Source of the DNA: JAWVFM01 sp963771655
Lineage (GTDB): Bacteria; Actinomycetota; Thermoleophilia; Solirubrobacterales; 70-9
Assembly (NCBI GenBank): GCA_963771655.1
Contig: CAVYUG010000003.1
Location: 1 to 64,000, forward strand
Reading direction: 5' to 3'
Length of the DNA stretch: 64,000 nt
The position numbers were made by a program, and so were the translations under genes. The notes below the pieces were generated by a model. The model saw nothing but the letters and a program-made list of their open reading frames with translations. It did not search any database and was not told the DNA's origin. Of the stretch, positions 8,306-18,589 are shown one piece after another; within the stretch, counting starts at the first letter, position 1, and each line of letters begins with the position of its first letter.

Positions 8306-9097
8306 TTGAGCTACGAGACCGTCATCTGGGAGCAGGACGGGGCCGTCGGCCGCCTGACCCTGAACCGGCCTGAGACGCTGAACGCGTGGACCGCGCAGTT
8401 CGGCGCCGAGATGAAGCAGGTCATCGAGGGCGACGCGTCCGACCAGTCCGTGCGCGCGGTCCTCATCACGGGCGCCGGGCGCGGGTTCTCGTCGGGGGCC
8501 GACCTGAAGGCGGGCTTCGACCCGGCGGACGATGGCTTTCCCGACATCAAGAAGGAGCTCCACGACCTCTACCACCCGGTGATCGCCGGCGTGCGGCGGC
8601 TGCCCAAGCCGGTCGTCGCGGCCGTCAACGGCCCGTCCGTTGGCATCGGCTGCTCGCTGGCGCTCTCGTGCGATCTGATCATGGCCTCCGAGTCCGCCTA
8701 CTTCGGCCTCGCCTTCGTGAACATCGGCCTCATGCCCGACGGTGGCTCGACCGCCTTCGTCCCCCCCGCCGTCGGCCGCGCGCGGGCGTTCCAGATGGCG
8801 CTCCTGGGCGAGCGCGTCTCCTCCGAGCAGGCGCTCGACTGGGGCCTCGTCAACTGGGTGCACCCGGACACCAAGCTCATGGACGAAGCGAACGCCTTGG
8901 TCCAGATGCTGGCGGCGGGGCCGACCCGCTCCTATGCGAGCTCGAAGCGCGCGCTCAACCAGTTCATCTACGGCGACCTCGACGGGCAGCTCGACCTCGA
9001 GGCCGAGCTGCAACACGCCCTCGGCCGAAGCAAGGACTTCATCGAGGGGGCCGCGGCGTTCGTAGAGAAGCGCGAGCCGGCCTTCAGCGGAGGCTGA
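8306..9097 (+). CDS. Enoyl-CoA hydratase/isomerase family protein
   Basis: A 263-residue crotonase-fold enzyme. The oxyanion-hole motifs are GRGFSSGADLKAG (about residues 55-68) and VNGPSVGIGCSLALSCDL (about 110-127). It adds water to, or isomerises, enoyl-CoA thioesters in fatty-acid or aromatic-acid breakdown; the exact substrate cannot be told. The start is a TTG at 8306 with a good GAAGGAG site 5 bases upstream. No CoA-ligase or dehydrogenase partner is adjacent. Its end overlaps a perfect 13-bp inverted repeat that probably terminates transcription toward the convergent DUF892 gene. Confidence 0.88.
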   Translation: MSYETVIWEQDGAVGRLTLNRPETLNAWTAQFGAEMKQVIEGDASDQSVRAVLITGAGRGFSSGADLKAGFDPADDGFPDIKKELHDLYHPVIAGVRRLPKPVVAAVNGPSVGIGCSLALSCDLIMASESAYFGLAFVNIGLMPDGGSTAFVPPAVGRARAFQMALLGERVSSEQALDWGLVNWVHPDTKLMDEANALVQMLAAGPTRSYASSKRALNQFIYGDLDGQLDLEAELQHALGRSKDFIEGAAAFVEKREPAFSGG

Positions 9098-9105
9098 AGG
9101 CCGGC
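9076..9105. terminator. Hairpin at convergent gene ends
   Basis: GCCGGCCTTCAGC (9076-9088) and GCTGAAGGCCGGC (9093-9105) form a perfect 13-bp stem with a 4-base loop. It contains the stop codon of the enoyl-CoA hydratase gene and faces the convergent ferritin-like gene. No T-run follows, as is common for hairpins in high-GC actinobacteria. Confidence 0.65.
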
Positions 9106-9116
9106 CACGCGCGGTT

Positions 9117-9803
9117 TCAGCCGGTCAGCTGCGGCTGCCGCTTCGGCTGCGGCTCGTCGTCTCGGCGCCCGCCGGAGCGGGAGCCGTTTGAGGATCCGCG
9201 GCTCCGCTTCGATCCGCGGGATGTCGACGAGCGGCTCTGCGTCGTCGAGCGACGCCGGCCCGTGGAGCGGCGACGACGCGACGTCGGCCGCTCGCTGGCC
9301 GGCACCTCCGCCCTGGCCACCGCCTTGGCGAGCTGCGGGATCTGGCGCTCGAGAAACCGCGCCATCTTCTCCTCCTCGCGCCGGATCTCGCGGGCAAGCT
9401 TCGCCGTGTCGCGATCGCCGACGGCGGTCGCGAACTCCTCGATCGCCGTGTAGGTGGCGATCTCCTCGGCCTCCTCGGAGTACTCCGTCTTGGCGTTCTT
9501 CAGGAGCTTCTCCTCGGCACCGCTTCCGCGCAGCGCGTGGACGGGGCCCTTGAGCGCAGCGGTCGCCTTGCCGACGACGGTCTGGACCGGCTGCGGCGTG
9601 CCGCCGAGCTTCTTGATCCGCTGCTCGACCTTGCGCGCGTGCTGCTTGGTCTCGCGCAGGTGCTCCTGCAGGCGCTTCTTGTAGGGGGCGCGATCGGTCA
9701 TGCCGGCGTGCGCTTCGAGCGCCGTCTCGAGCTCGCGCTCCTTGCCGTAGGCCTCGTTCAGGTACTGGATCAGCTTCTTGTCACTTTGCTTCGTCTCAGG
9801 CAT
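9117..9803 (-). CDS. DUF892 (YciE/YciF-type) ferritin-like protein with basic tail
   Basis: Residues 1-165 match the DUF892 ferritin-like four-helix family: KKLIQYLNEAYGKERELETAL at the start, then LRETKQHARKVEQRIKKL and YTAIEEFATAVGD, carrying the paired Glu/His positions of ferritin-like folds. From about residue 170 the protein becomes a disordered tail made almost only of Ser, Arg, Thr and Gly, suggesting nucleic-acid binding like Dps-type tails. GAGGAGG precedes the ATG. A SigB/SigF-type promoter lies 33 bases upstream (9837-9861), in line with a general-stress role. Family members are linked to oxidative and osmotic stress. Confidence 0.85.
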   Translation of the reverse strand: MPETKQSDKKLIQYLNEAYGKERELETALEAHAGMTDRAPYKKRLQEHLRETKQHARKVEQRIKKLGGTPQPVQTVVGKATAALKGPVHALRGSGAEEKLLKNAKTEYSEEAEEIATYTAIEEFATAVGDRDTAKLAREIRREEEKMARFLERQIPQLAKAVARAEVPASERPTSRRRRSTGRRRSTTQSRSSTSRGSKRSRGSSNGSRSGGRRDDEPQPKRQPQLTG

Positions 9804-9836
9804 GCGTTACCTCCTCATGTGGGGTGAAAGCAGCCC

Positions 9837-9861
9837 CTACCCGCCGCACGATGCGGGAAAC
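9837..9861 (-). promoter_or_regulatory. SigB/SigF-type promoter for the DUF892 gene
   Basis: On the minus strand, GTTTCC (9861-9856), a 13-base spacer and GGGTAG (9842-9837). It lies 33 bases upstream of the ATG at 9803. It matches the GTTT-N13-15-GGGTA pattern that recurs across this window. Confidence 0.6.
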
Positions 9862-9887
9862 GAGCCCTCGCGCGGCGCGAGATCGCC

Positions 9888-10343
9888 CTACTTCGTGATC
9901 GCGTAGCGCAGGATCTCGACGACCTGCTCGGGGCGCTCGGCCACCGCCATCGCGGCGCGGTCGACCTCCTTCAGCGCGTGCTCGAGGTCGGGATCGTGGA
10001 GGGTGATGATCGGCTTGCCGAGGGCGGCGGCGTAGCCGGCGTCGAAGGCCGCGTTCCACTGGCGGTACTTGTCGCCGAAGCGGACCACGACCACGTCGGC
10101 GTTCCGGAGCAGGGTCTGGGTGCGGACCGCGTTGACGCCCGCGCCCTTGTGGTCGCGCCAGAACTTGCTCTGCTCCTCGCCGAGGATGTCGGCGCCGACG
10201 TCATCAGAGGCCGAGTGGTCGGTGACCGGGGCGAGGAGCTCAACGGGCAACCCGGCATCGCGGACACCGTCCGCGATTCGCTCGCGCCAATCCGAGTGGA
10301 TCTCGCCCGAGAGGTAGACGCGCCATGTTCCGTCGCTCGCCAT
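9888..10343 (-). CDS. YtoQ family protein
   Basis: A 151-residue protein, the usual length of the family. It has a Rossmann-like start (WRVYLSGEIHSDWRERI), a central NADVVVVRFGDKYRQWNAAFD and a closing segment ALGKPIITLHDPDLEHALKEVD, features of the nucleoside 2-deoxyribosyltransferase-like fold of YtoQ. The biochemical role of YtoQ is not established. The start is ATG 10343. The gene is divergent from trpB with about 30 bases between starts, so the two share a promoter region. Confidence 0.82.
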   Translation of the reverse strand: MASDGTWRVYLSGEIHSDWRERIADGVRDAGLPVELLAPVTDHSASDDVGADILGEEQSKFWRDHKGAGVNAVRTQTLLRNADVVVVRFGDKYRQWNAAFDAGYAAALGKPIITLHDPDLEHALKEVDRAAMAVAERPEQVVEILRYAITK

Positions 10344-10373
10344 TCGATCGGGAAGTTTAGGATCGCGACCACG

Positions 10374-11732
10374 ATGAGCGAGCCGACCAAGTACCTGCTG
10401 CCCGAGTCCGGCATCCCCGGCCAGTGGGTGAACCTGGCCGCCGACCTGCCGCCCGGCGCCCCTCCGCTTCACCCTGCGACCAAGGAGCCGGTCGGGCCGG
10501 ACGACCTCGCGCCGCTCTTCCCGATGGACCTGATCCTCCAAGAGGTCTCGACCGACGCGGAGATCCCCATCCCCGACGAGGTCCGCGAGATCTACAAGCT
10601 GTGGCGGCCCACCCCCCTCCTCCGTGCCCGCCGCCTCGAGCGCGAGCTCGACACCCCCGCCCACATCTACTACAAGTACGAGGGCGTCTCGCCGGCCGGA
10701 TCGCACAAGCCCAACACGGCGGTCGCGCAGGCCTTCTACAACAAGAAGGCGGGGATTCGGAAGCTCTCGACCGAGACCGGCGCCGGCCAGTGGGGCTCTG
10801 CGCTCGCCCTCGCCTGCCAGCTCTTCGGGCTGGAGTGCGAGGTGTTCATGGTCGGCGTCTCCTACGACCAAAAGCCCTACCGGCGCGCGATGATCGAGAC
10901 CTGGGGCGCGACCGTGCACCGCAGCCCCTCGGACCTCACCGATGCCGGGCGCTCGCAGGCCGAGCACCCCTCCGGCAGCCTCGGGATCGCCATCTCGGAG
11001 GCGGTGGAGGTGGCGGCCGGAAGCGACGACACCAACTACTCGCTCGGCTCGGTGCTGAACCACGTGTGCCTGCACCAGACCGTGATCGGCCAGGAGTCGC
11101 TCGACCAGATGGAGATGGCGGGCGAGTATCCCGACGTAGTCGTCGGTTGCGTCGGCGGCGGCTCGAACTTCGCCGGCCTCGCCTATCCGCTCGTTCGCCG
11201 GCGACTTCGCGACGGGCTCGAGACACGGTTCGTTGCCGCGGAGCCGGCAGCCTGCCCCACCCTCACCCGCGGCGCCTACCGCTACGACTTCGGCGACACC
11301 GTGGGAATGACACCGCTGATGCCGATGTACACGCTCGGCCACGACTTCGTGCCGCCGCCCTTCCACGCCGGCGGGTTGCGCTACCACGGCGACGCGCCGA
11401 GCCTCTGCGCGCTGGTGAAGGAGGGGATCATCGAGGCGAAGGCGGTGCCGCAGACGGCCGCGTTCGAGGCCGCTGTGCGATTCGCCCGAACCGAGGGGAT
11501 CATCCCGGGGCCGGAACCCGCGCACGCGATCCGCGCCGTGATCGACGAGGCCGAGGCGGCGAAGGAGGCGGGCGAGGAGCGGGTGATCCTGCTCGGACTT
11601 TCGGGCCACGGGCACTTCGACATGTCGGCCTACGACGCCTACCACTCAGGCAAGCTCGAGGACCTCGAGTTCTCCGAGGCGGACATGGATGCGGCGCTCG
11701 AACGGCTGCCCGAGGCGCCTGCGCTCGCCTAG
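10374..11732 (+). CDS. trpB: TrpB-like pyridoxal-phosphate-dependent enzyme (TrpB2 type)
   Basis: 452 residues, longer than the classical 400-residue TrpB and with the N-terminal extension typical of the TrpB2 branch (YLLPESGIPGQWVNLAADLP). The PLP lysine is in PAGSHKPNTA (about residue 112), the phosphate cup is GGGSNFAG and the substrate loop is ETGAGQWGSAL. TrpB condenses indole with serine to tryptophan. No trpA is adjacent, as usual for stand-alone TrpB2, which may work as an indole-salvage or related PLP enzyme. The ATG at 10374 was chosen because the family N-terminus aligns there. A tRNA-Ser follows 28 bases downstream. Confidence 0.9.
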   Translation: MSEPTKYLLPESGIPGQWVNLAADLPPGAPPLHPATKEPVGPDDLAPLFPMDLILQEVSTDAEIPIPDEVREIYKLWRPTPLLRARRLERELDTPAHIYYKYEGVSPAGSHKPNTAVAQAFYNKKAGIRKLSTETGAGQWGSALALACQLFGLECEVFMVGVSYDQKPYRRAMIETWGATVHRSPSDLTDAGRSQAEHPSGSLGIAISEAVEVAAGSDDTNYSLGSVLNHVCLHQTVIGQESLDQMEMAGEYPDVVVGCVGGGSNFAGLAYPLVRRRLRDGLETRFVAAEPAACPTLTRGAYRYDFGDTVGMTPLMPMYTLGHDFVPPPFHAGGLRYHGDAPSLCALVKEGIIEAKAVPQTAAFEAAVRFARTEGIIPGPEPAHAIRAVIDEAEAAKEAGEERVILLGLSGHGHFDMSAYDAYHSGKLEDLEFSEADMDAALERLPEAPALA

Positions 11733-11760
11733 TCGGCGCCGCTATCGTCAGCGCCGGCCC

Positions 11761-11849
11761 GGAGAGGTGACCGAGCGGCTTAAGGTGCGCGACTGGAAAT
11801 CGCGTGGGCGGTTCATCCCGCCTCGTGGGTTCGAATCCCACCCTCTCCG
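11761..11849 (+). tRNA. tRNA-Ser(GGA)
   Basis: Acceptor stem GGAGAGG pairs with CCTCTCC, with discriminator G. The anticodon stem CGCGA/TCGCG encloses loop CTGGAAA (anticodon GGA). A long class-II variable arm and the T-loop GGTTCGAATCC are present. CCA is not encoded. It is the second serine tRNA of the window and lies between trpB and a MmgE/PrpD-like gene. Confidence 0.95.
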
Positions 11850-11858
11850 CTGATCCGC

Positions 11859-13283
11859 TTGACCGCCTGCCTCGAGATTGGCGAGTGGGCCGCCGGCCTC
11901 GACCCCGGCGACCTTCCCGCGAGCGTCCGCGAGCGCGCCGAGCTTCAGTCCGCATCGATCCTCGCCGCTGCGAAGGCAGGAGCGGAGGCGGCCGCGCCCT
12001 TCGTCGCCGTGGCGCCGGGCGGTAAGCCGGGCGAGGTCTTCGCGAGCGCCGCCGCCTCGATCGCGCACGACTGGGACGACTACCTCTTCATGGGTCACAC
12101 CGGCCACTCCGCCGTCGCCGCGTCTCGTGCGTTCAGCGACGAGGCGGAGACCGCACTCGTCGCGCAGGTCGCGGCGAACGAGGTCGCCGGACGGCTTGGC
12201 GCAGCTCTGTTCCTCGGTCCGCACAACGGCCAGTTCTGGTCCTCGATCCACTGCGCTGGGGCCGCGGTGGCGACCGGCATCGGCCTCGGGCTGGATGGAC
12301 GCGGGCTCGCGAACGCGCTCGCGATCGCGCTGTACCAGCCGCCGTACGGGCTCTGGCCGGGCTTCATGGGTCCGGACACGAAGCTGCTGACCGCTGCGGA
12401 GCCCGCAGCCCAGGGCGCCCGCGCTGCGCTGCTCGCGGCCGAGGGAGTGGAGGGGGCGCTCGACGTGATCGAGCATCCGCGCGGCCTCCTCGTGCACTTC
12501 GCCTTCGCGCAGCAGCCGGCGATGCTGGGCGGGCTGGGCGAGGTCTGGGTGACGGACACCCTCGCCTTCAAGCCCCACCCCGGTTGCGCGTACCTGCAGG
12601 CCGCCGTCGACGGGGTCCTCGCTGCGGAGGTCGAGGCGGGCGACGTGCGCCAGATCGACATCAGCGCCGGCTACCTGACCTGCGAGATGGAGCGACTCGG
12701 CGCCGGCGACGAGCTGACGCCCGTGCGGGTCAACTTCTCCACGGCACTCAGCGTCGCGGCGGCCCTCATCGCCGGGCGACTCACGCACGAGGAGCTCCGT
12801 CCCGGCTGGCTTACCGAGCACGATGCCGAGTTGCGCGAGTTGGCCGCACGGATCCACGTACACCACGACTGGTGCCTGACCGCGGAGACGATGGCGGGCA
12901 CCGTCGACGCCGGTGTCGGGGTGGGCGGCCTCTCCCCCGGAGACTGGCGGCGAGTCGGGCGGCGGAGCCGCGAGCTCAACATGGGCGCGGCTCCGGGACT
13001 TGCGGAGCTGCGCAGGCTGCTGGGCGATCCGGGGGCGCGACGTTCGGTCGCCGGGGTCGTCCGCCGAGCGCTACGAGCGCGGGCAGCGATGGCCCGAGTC
13101 GACACGCGCGTGATGCGGCTGAGGTTTTCTGCGCGCCTTGCGATCCGGCTGCGATCGGGCCGGACGGTCGAGGTGGAGGGGCGTGAGCGGGGCGCGTGCG
13201 GCGCCTCGTTGGCCGATCAGCGGGAGGTGATCGCCGAGAAGTCGCGCCTGGTGGGGCTCGGTGAGCCGGGGCAGGCCGCCTAG
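11859..13283 (+). CDS. MmgE/PrpD family protein
   Basis: A 474-residue protein of the 2-methylcitrate dehydratase (PrpD)/MmgE family. Supporting segments are the N-terminal dLPASVRERAELQSASILAAAKAG, GHTGHSAVAASRAF, a helical all-alpha domain to about residue 290 and the C-terminal lid (LGPHNGQFWSSIHCAGAA, FKPHPGCAYLQAAVDGV). The true substrate is unknown: no methylcitrate-cycle partners are near. The TTG at 11859 fits the family N-terminus but lies only 10 bases after the tRNA, leaving no room for a normal ribosome site, so a processed transcript or another start is possible. Its stop shares bases with the stop of the convergent monooxygenase gene. Confidence 0.8.
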   Translation: MTACLEIGEWAAGLDPGDLPASVRERAELQSASILAAAKAGAEAAAPFVAVAPGGKPGEVFASAAASIAHDWDDYLFMGHTGHSAVAASRAFSDEAETALVAQVAANEVAGRLGAALFLGPHNGQFWSSIHCAGAAVATGIGLGLDGRGLANALAIALYQPPYGLWPGFMGPDTKLLTAAEPAAQGARAALLAAEGVEGALDVIEHPRGLLVHFAFAQQPAMLGGLGEVWVTDTLAFKPHPGCAYLQAAVDGVLAAEVEAGDVRQIDISAGYLTCEMERLGAGDELTPVRVNFSTALSVAAALIAGRLTHEELRPGWLTEHDAELRELAARIHVHHDWCLTAETMAGTVDAGVGVGGLSPGDWRRVGRRSRELNMGAAPGLAELRRLLGDPGARRSVAGVVRRALRARAAMARVDTRVMRLRFSARLAIRLRSGRTVEVEGRERGACGASLADQREVIAEKSRLVGLGEPGQAA

Positions 13284-14878
13284 CTGCGCCAGCCGGTGAG
13301 CGCCTCGAGGTAGCGGGCGACGGGCGCGGCGTCGGCGCTGTCGCTCCGCAGGCCGACGTAGCGGTCGGGACGCACCGCGAGCATGGTCACGGAGTCGATT
13401 CCGAGCTGGTCGGCGACGTCGTCGCCGATTCGGCCCACCTCCTCATCGCCAGCCGCCGTCGCGAAACCCAGCACCGCGTCGACCATCGACGAGGCGCCGT
13501 GCGCCGCCTCGAGGCGCTCGACCAGGCCCGCGACCTCGCTCGGATCGGCTCCCGGGCCGCCGAGGACCATCACGGTGTGGCCCGGGCGATGGGCGAACCG
13601 GTAGAGCGGGCCGGAACCGGCCGAGGGGTGCTCGACGGTGGGGGTGTCGGGGAGGAGCCGGCCGGAGGGAGCCACCTGCGATGGATCGCCGCTGACGATC
13701 GGCGAGCCCTCGTAGGAGCGATCGAGCTCCGCGAGAGCGGCGGCCTCGTGATGCGACGTGTTGGGATCCGCGAACGTGCCCCGGACGCCGGCGTCGCGCT
13801 TGGCCCGCGCCGCGGCGTCGATCAGGGTCTGACTCGCCTCGGTGTCGGCCCCCGAGGCGACCACACGCTCGGCTACCGGGCGGCGCTCGACCTCGTAGGT
13901 GTCGAGCAGGCGCTCGCTGGCGGCGCCCTGGCAGACCAGCGCCAGCTTCCACCCGAGGTTGAAGGAATCCTGAAGCCCGGTGTTCATGCCGTGTCCCTCG
14001 GCTGGAGAGCAGACATGCGCCGCGTCGCCCGCGAGCAGCACCCGGCCCGAGCGGTACGTCGCCGCCACGCGACAGTGGCACCGAAACCGGGCCGAGTTCT
14101 CCACGCCGGTGAACTCGCCCTCGGGGACGTAGCGGTGGAGGATCTCGGTCGCCTCGGCGACGAGGTCACTCTCGTTCGAGCTCGGACGCATGTACGCGCG
14201 CCACCGCCTGTCGGGCATGGGCATGAGAATCACCGGCGGCGTCTCGAGGAATACGGAGCCGACGTCGTACTCACGGTCCCAGCCGGCGATGCCGGCATCG
14301 AATACCGCCCAGAGGTCGGGAATGTCGGTGCCGGGAAAGTCGATCCCGGCCTGCTCGCGCACGACGCTGTGAAGCCCGTCGCAGCCGACGAGCCAGTCCG
14401 CCTCGATCTCGACGATCTCGCCATCGCGCTCGAGCGTGGCGGTGACGCCCTCCGCGCCCTGGGAGAACCCGGCGAGGCGGGTACCGCGCGTGACCGAGCC
14501 GCCGAGTGATTCCAGGTACTCGCAGAGGAACCGCTCCGTCGTCTCCTCCGAGAGCTGCAGATCGAACTTGTAGTGGCTGTCGACGAGGGCGAGGTCGAGC
14601 TCGCCGAGCACCTCCCCGTCGGAGTGAAATCGCGCCTTCGTCATCCTCCCGCTCTCCTCGAGAAAGCGGTCGGCGAGGCCGAGCGCCTCGAGGATCTCGA
14701 TCGAGCGCCCGTGGATCACGGTCGCGCGGTCCCACCCGCGCGCCGCGTCCAGCTCGTCGATGAGCGTGCAGTCGATGCCGCGGCGGCGCAGCTCGATCGC
14801 CAACAGCAGGCCGGTCGGCCCGGCACCGCTGATCAGCACCCGCGTCCTTGCGCCGGTCCCCACTCCGCTCGCGTCCAT
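13280..14878 (-). CDS. FAD-dependent aromatic-ring hydroxylase-type monooxygenase
   Basis: A 532-residue group-A flavoprotein monooxygenase. It shows the N-terminal dinucleotide fold VLISGAGPTGLLLAIELRRRG, the DG motif GCDGLHSVVREQAG (about residue 165) and the FAD ribityl motif VLLAGDAAHVCSPAEGHGMNTGLQD (about 295-320). A C-terminal thioredoxin-like region follows (PGHTVMVLGGPG, about 430 onward), as in phenol or resorcinol hydroxylases. It would hydroxylate an aromatic substrate with NAD(P)H and O2. ATG 14878 is preferred over a GTG at 14890. It is divergent from the SnoaL-like gene. Confidence 0.85.
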   Translation of the reverse strand: MDASGVGTGARTRVLISGAGPTGLLLAIELRRRGIDCTLIDELDAARGWDRATVIHGRSIEILEALGLADRFLEESGRMTKARFHSDGEVLGELDLALVDSHYKFDLQLSEETTERFLCEYLESLGGSVTRGTRLAGFSQGAEGVTATLERDGEIVEIEADWLVGCDGLHSVVREQAGIDFPGTDIPDLWAVFDAGIAGWDREYDVGSVFLETPPVILMPMPDRRWRAYMRPSSNESDLVAEATEILHRYVPEGEFTGVENSARFRCHCRVAATYRSGRVLLAGDAAHVCSPAEGHGMNTGLQDSFNLGWKLALVCQGAASERLLDTYEVERRPVAERVVASGADTEASQTLIDAAARAKRDAGVRGTFADPNTSHHEAAALAELDRSYEGSPIVSGDPSQVAPSGRLLPDTPTVEHPSAGSGPLYRFAHRPGHTVMVLGGPGADPSEVAGLVERLEAAHGASSMVDAVLGFATAAGDEEVGRIGDDVADQLGIDSVTMLAVRPDRYVGLRSDSADAAPVARYLEALTGWRS

Positions 14879-14936
14879 AGGACCCGCCACTGTATGAGGC
14901 CCGCGGCTTCGATCGGGTTAGAGTCGCGAGGCGACG

Positions 14937-15353
14937 GTGAGCGACGTGGACGACTTCCGCTCCAAGACCCTCGCGCGTCAGGCCGAGGCGGAGGCGGCCT
15001 TCCACCAGGGAGACGCCGGCCCACGGATGCAGATGTGGTCAAGGCGGGACCCGGTGGCCCTCTTCGGGGCGGCGGGGATGTTCAAGTCCGGGTGGGACGA
15101 GCTGAGCGAGACGTTCCCGTGGGTCGCGTCGCGGTTCTCCAACGTGAGCGACTACCGATTCGACGTCCTGGTCGCCGACGTGAGGGGCGATATGGCCTAC
15201 GCGGTCGGGTACGAGCGCTTCACCGGGTCGGTCGACGGCCGCCCCGCCAAGCCGATCGTGGTCCGCTCCACGCACGTATACCGCCGCGAGAACGGCGATT
15301 GGAAGATCGTTCATCGCCACGGCGACAACCCACCCGAGCAGCCCGGGCGATAA
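14937..15353 (+). CDS. SnoaL-like/NTF2-fold protein
   Basis: 138 residues with the NTF2-like pattern of SnoaL/DUF4440 proteins: an N-terminal helix (LARQAEAEAAFHQGDAGPRM), a central FGAAGMFKSGWDELSETFPWVASRF, then strands ending in VVRSTHVYRRENGDWKIVHRH. The start is GTG at 14937. These proteins are cofactor-free isomerases or hydrolases, or ligand-binding subunits; function here is unknown. It lies beside an aromatic monooxygenase on the opposite strand and a convergent MpaB-like gene. Confidence 0.75.
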   Translation: MSDVDDFRSKTLARQAEAEAAFHQGDAGPRMQMWSRRDPVALFGAAGMFKSGWDELSETFPWVASRFSNVSDYRFDVLVADVRGDMAYAVGYERFTGSVDGRPAKPIVVRSTHVYRRENGDWKIVHRHGDNPPEQPGR

Positions 15354-15369
15354 CGAAACCGCGCCGCCC

Positions 15370-16395
15370 TCAGGCCACCGGGCCCAAGACCGGTTCCGAG
15401 ATCTTGGCCTCGATCCGCTCACGGAAGCGCGCGTATTCCTCGGCCGGCGGGAGGACGCCATAGCGTTCTCGCGCCTCGGCCGGGGTCAGCGTTTCGGGCG
15501 TGCGCGGTGAGAGGCCGAAGAGCACCGGCGCGGCGACGGGAACGGTCGATGGCGAGAGTAGTGCGAGCGCGGCGACCTGGAAGCGGGCGCTCAGGCGCGC
15601 GATGCGGAAATTCAGTCGCATCACGGGCGTGATGAGCGCGTCCATGAGCCGGCTCTGTCGCAGACCGCCCATCTTCCGCATCCATCGCGGCATCGTTGCG
15701 ATGGTCGCGTACCGCATCGCCTTGTTGACGACGAACGCCGCCGGGCGGAGGAGGAGCGGGACCGGCGGCAGCATCACCCTGGCGTTCAACAGGTGGTCCA
15801 TCATCGACTGCGCGGCCTCCGACCCGGCGAGCTTCGGCCGCATCTCCTCGAAGTACTCGCGGATGCCCTCGCGCGAGCGGGGAACGTCCGCCGGGTCGCA
15901 GGTCTGAAGCTCCGCCGCCACGGCGCACTCCTCCCAGTAGCGGTTCTCCTCCTCGGTGGAGAGCCGGCCCGGGCCGTAGCGCTCGTAGGCGTAGAGGATC
16001 GAGTGCCATGCCGTCAGATGGATCCAGAGTTGCGAGTGCGGGTCGTTGGCGTCGTAGCGGTTGCCGCTCAGGGGCTCGGTGCCGACGGCCTTCGCGTGGA
16101 CCTTCACCAGGACCTCCGAGGCCTTGATGGCCGAGCGCGAGTCGCCGAGTGAGATCAGCGCGAAGTAGCGAAGGGTGCGGTCATAGCGGGTGCGAGGGCG
16201 ATAGCGGACCGCCTCGGTCGCATCGACGGCCGCGATGAGGGCGGGGTCGAGCTCCTCGACCACGACCGACCGCTGGAAGCCGATCGTGAGCGAGGTGGGA
16301 TAGGTCCACACCTTCCAGGTGACGGAGCCGGGGCCGAAGAACCCGTAATCGGCGTGGGGCTCGAAGTCGTCGCGCCTCGGGAGTCGCAGCGCCAT
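15370..16395 (-). CDS. MpaB-like oxygenase (DUF2236)
   Basis: 341 residues of the DUF2236/ER-bound oxygenase MpaB family. Characteristic segments are the N-terminal GFFGPGSVTWKVW, the histidines of KVHAKAVGTEPLSGNRYDAND and LWIHLTAWHSILYAYERYGPG, and a C-terminal hydrophobic helical portion. Members are heme enzymes, including latex-clearing proteins and others of unknown substrate. ATG 16395 was chosen. The gene is divergent from a TetR regulator, with a perfect 24-bp palindrome between the two starts, so it is probably repressed by that TetR. Confidence 0.83.
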   Translation of the reverse strand: MALRLPRRDDFEPHADYGFFGPGSVTWKVWTYPTSLTIGFQRSVVVEELDPALIAAVDATEAVRYRPRTRYDRTLRYFALISLGDSRSAIKASEVLVKVHAKAVGTEPLSGNRYDANDPHSQLWIHLTAWHSILYAYERYGPGRLSTEEENRYWEECAVAAELQTCDPADVPRSREGIREYFEEMRPKLAGSEAAQSMMDHLLNARVMLPPVPLLLRPAAFVVNKAMRYATIATMPRWMRKMGGLRQSRLMDALITPVMRLNFRIARLSARFQVAALALLSPSTVPVAAPVLFGLSPRTPETLTPAEARERYGVLPPAEEYARFRERIEAKISEPVLGPVA

Positions 16396-16403
16396 GCTTC
16401 GGC

Positions 16404-16427
16404 GAATACTACACATCTGTAGTATTC
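16404..16427. promoter_or_regulatory. 24-bp palindromic operator between mpaB-like and tetR genes
   Basis: GAATACTACA (16404-16413), 4 bases CATC, then TGTAGTATTC (16418-16427): a perfect 10-bp inverted repeat in the 39-base space between divergent starts at 16395 and 16435. Its AT-rich arms overlap likely -10 elements. It is the expected operator for the adjacent TetR protein. Confidence 0.8.
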
Positions 16428-16434
16428 AACGTCG

Positions 16435-17063
16435 ATGGCCACCGCCACGAAGCCCGCCACTCGGCGCCGCCCCTACGCCCCGCGCATGGCTCCCGAAGCC
16501 CGCCGCGAGCAGCTGCTCGACGCTGCTCTTCGCGTGATCGCCCGCCGCGGGTACTCGGGAGTCTCGATCGACGCCATAGCACGCGAGGCCGGGGTCACGC
16601 GGCCGGTCGTGTACGGCGTCTTCGACGGCCTCGAGCCCCTCCTCTACGCGCTGCTCGACCGGCAGGAGAAGCGCGCGCTCGAGTCCCTGATGGGGGTCGT
16701 GCCGGCGGATCTCGGGGCGCAGCGACCGGACGCGGGGCTCGTCGAGATGGTCCGCCGCCTCATCGACATGGTCCGCCGCGACCCGCTGGCGTGGCGGCCG
16801 ATCCTCGCGCCGCCGGAGGGCACCCCGCGAGCGGTGCGGGAGCGAATCGCACGCGACCGCGAGGTCGTGCGGGCGCGATTCGAGCAGCTGCTCGGCGGTG
16901 CGCTCGCGGGCCGCGGCGCGGATGACCTCGACCTCGAGGTGGTCTCGCACGCTTTGATCGGCGTGGCCGAGTACTTCGGGCGGATGCTGATCGAGGAGCC
17001 GGGCCGATACTCGACCGAGCGGCTCACTTCGACAGTAGAGTCAGCCGTCGCCCTCGCCCTGCC

Positions 17064-17067
<4 letters not shown>
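16435..17067 (+). CDS. TetR family transcriptional regulator
   Basis: 210 residues. The N-terminal HTH (about residues 22-68) reads RREQLLDAALRVIARRGYSGVSI, then DAIAREAGVTRPVVYGVFDGLEPLLYALL, a standard TetR DNA-binding domain. The C-terminal helical ligand domain is not family-specific. It starts 8 bases from a perfect palindrome and its 3' end overlaps the monooxygenase gene by 4 bases. It probably represses itself, the downstream BVMO and the divergent MpaB-like gene, and releases on binding a hydrophobic inducer. Confidence 0.9.
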
Positions 17068-18578
<1,511 letters not shown>

Positions 18579-18589
18579 GGGCGAGATTC

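Noticed and set aside
9888..11645. A 585-codon open frame on the minus strand covering YtoQ and running antisense through trpB
   Set aside because: Only the part below 10343 matches a protein family; the rest is antisense to trpB with Arg/Val/Gly-rich composition typical of high-GC shadows.
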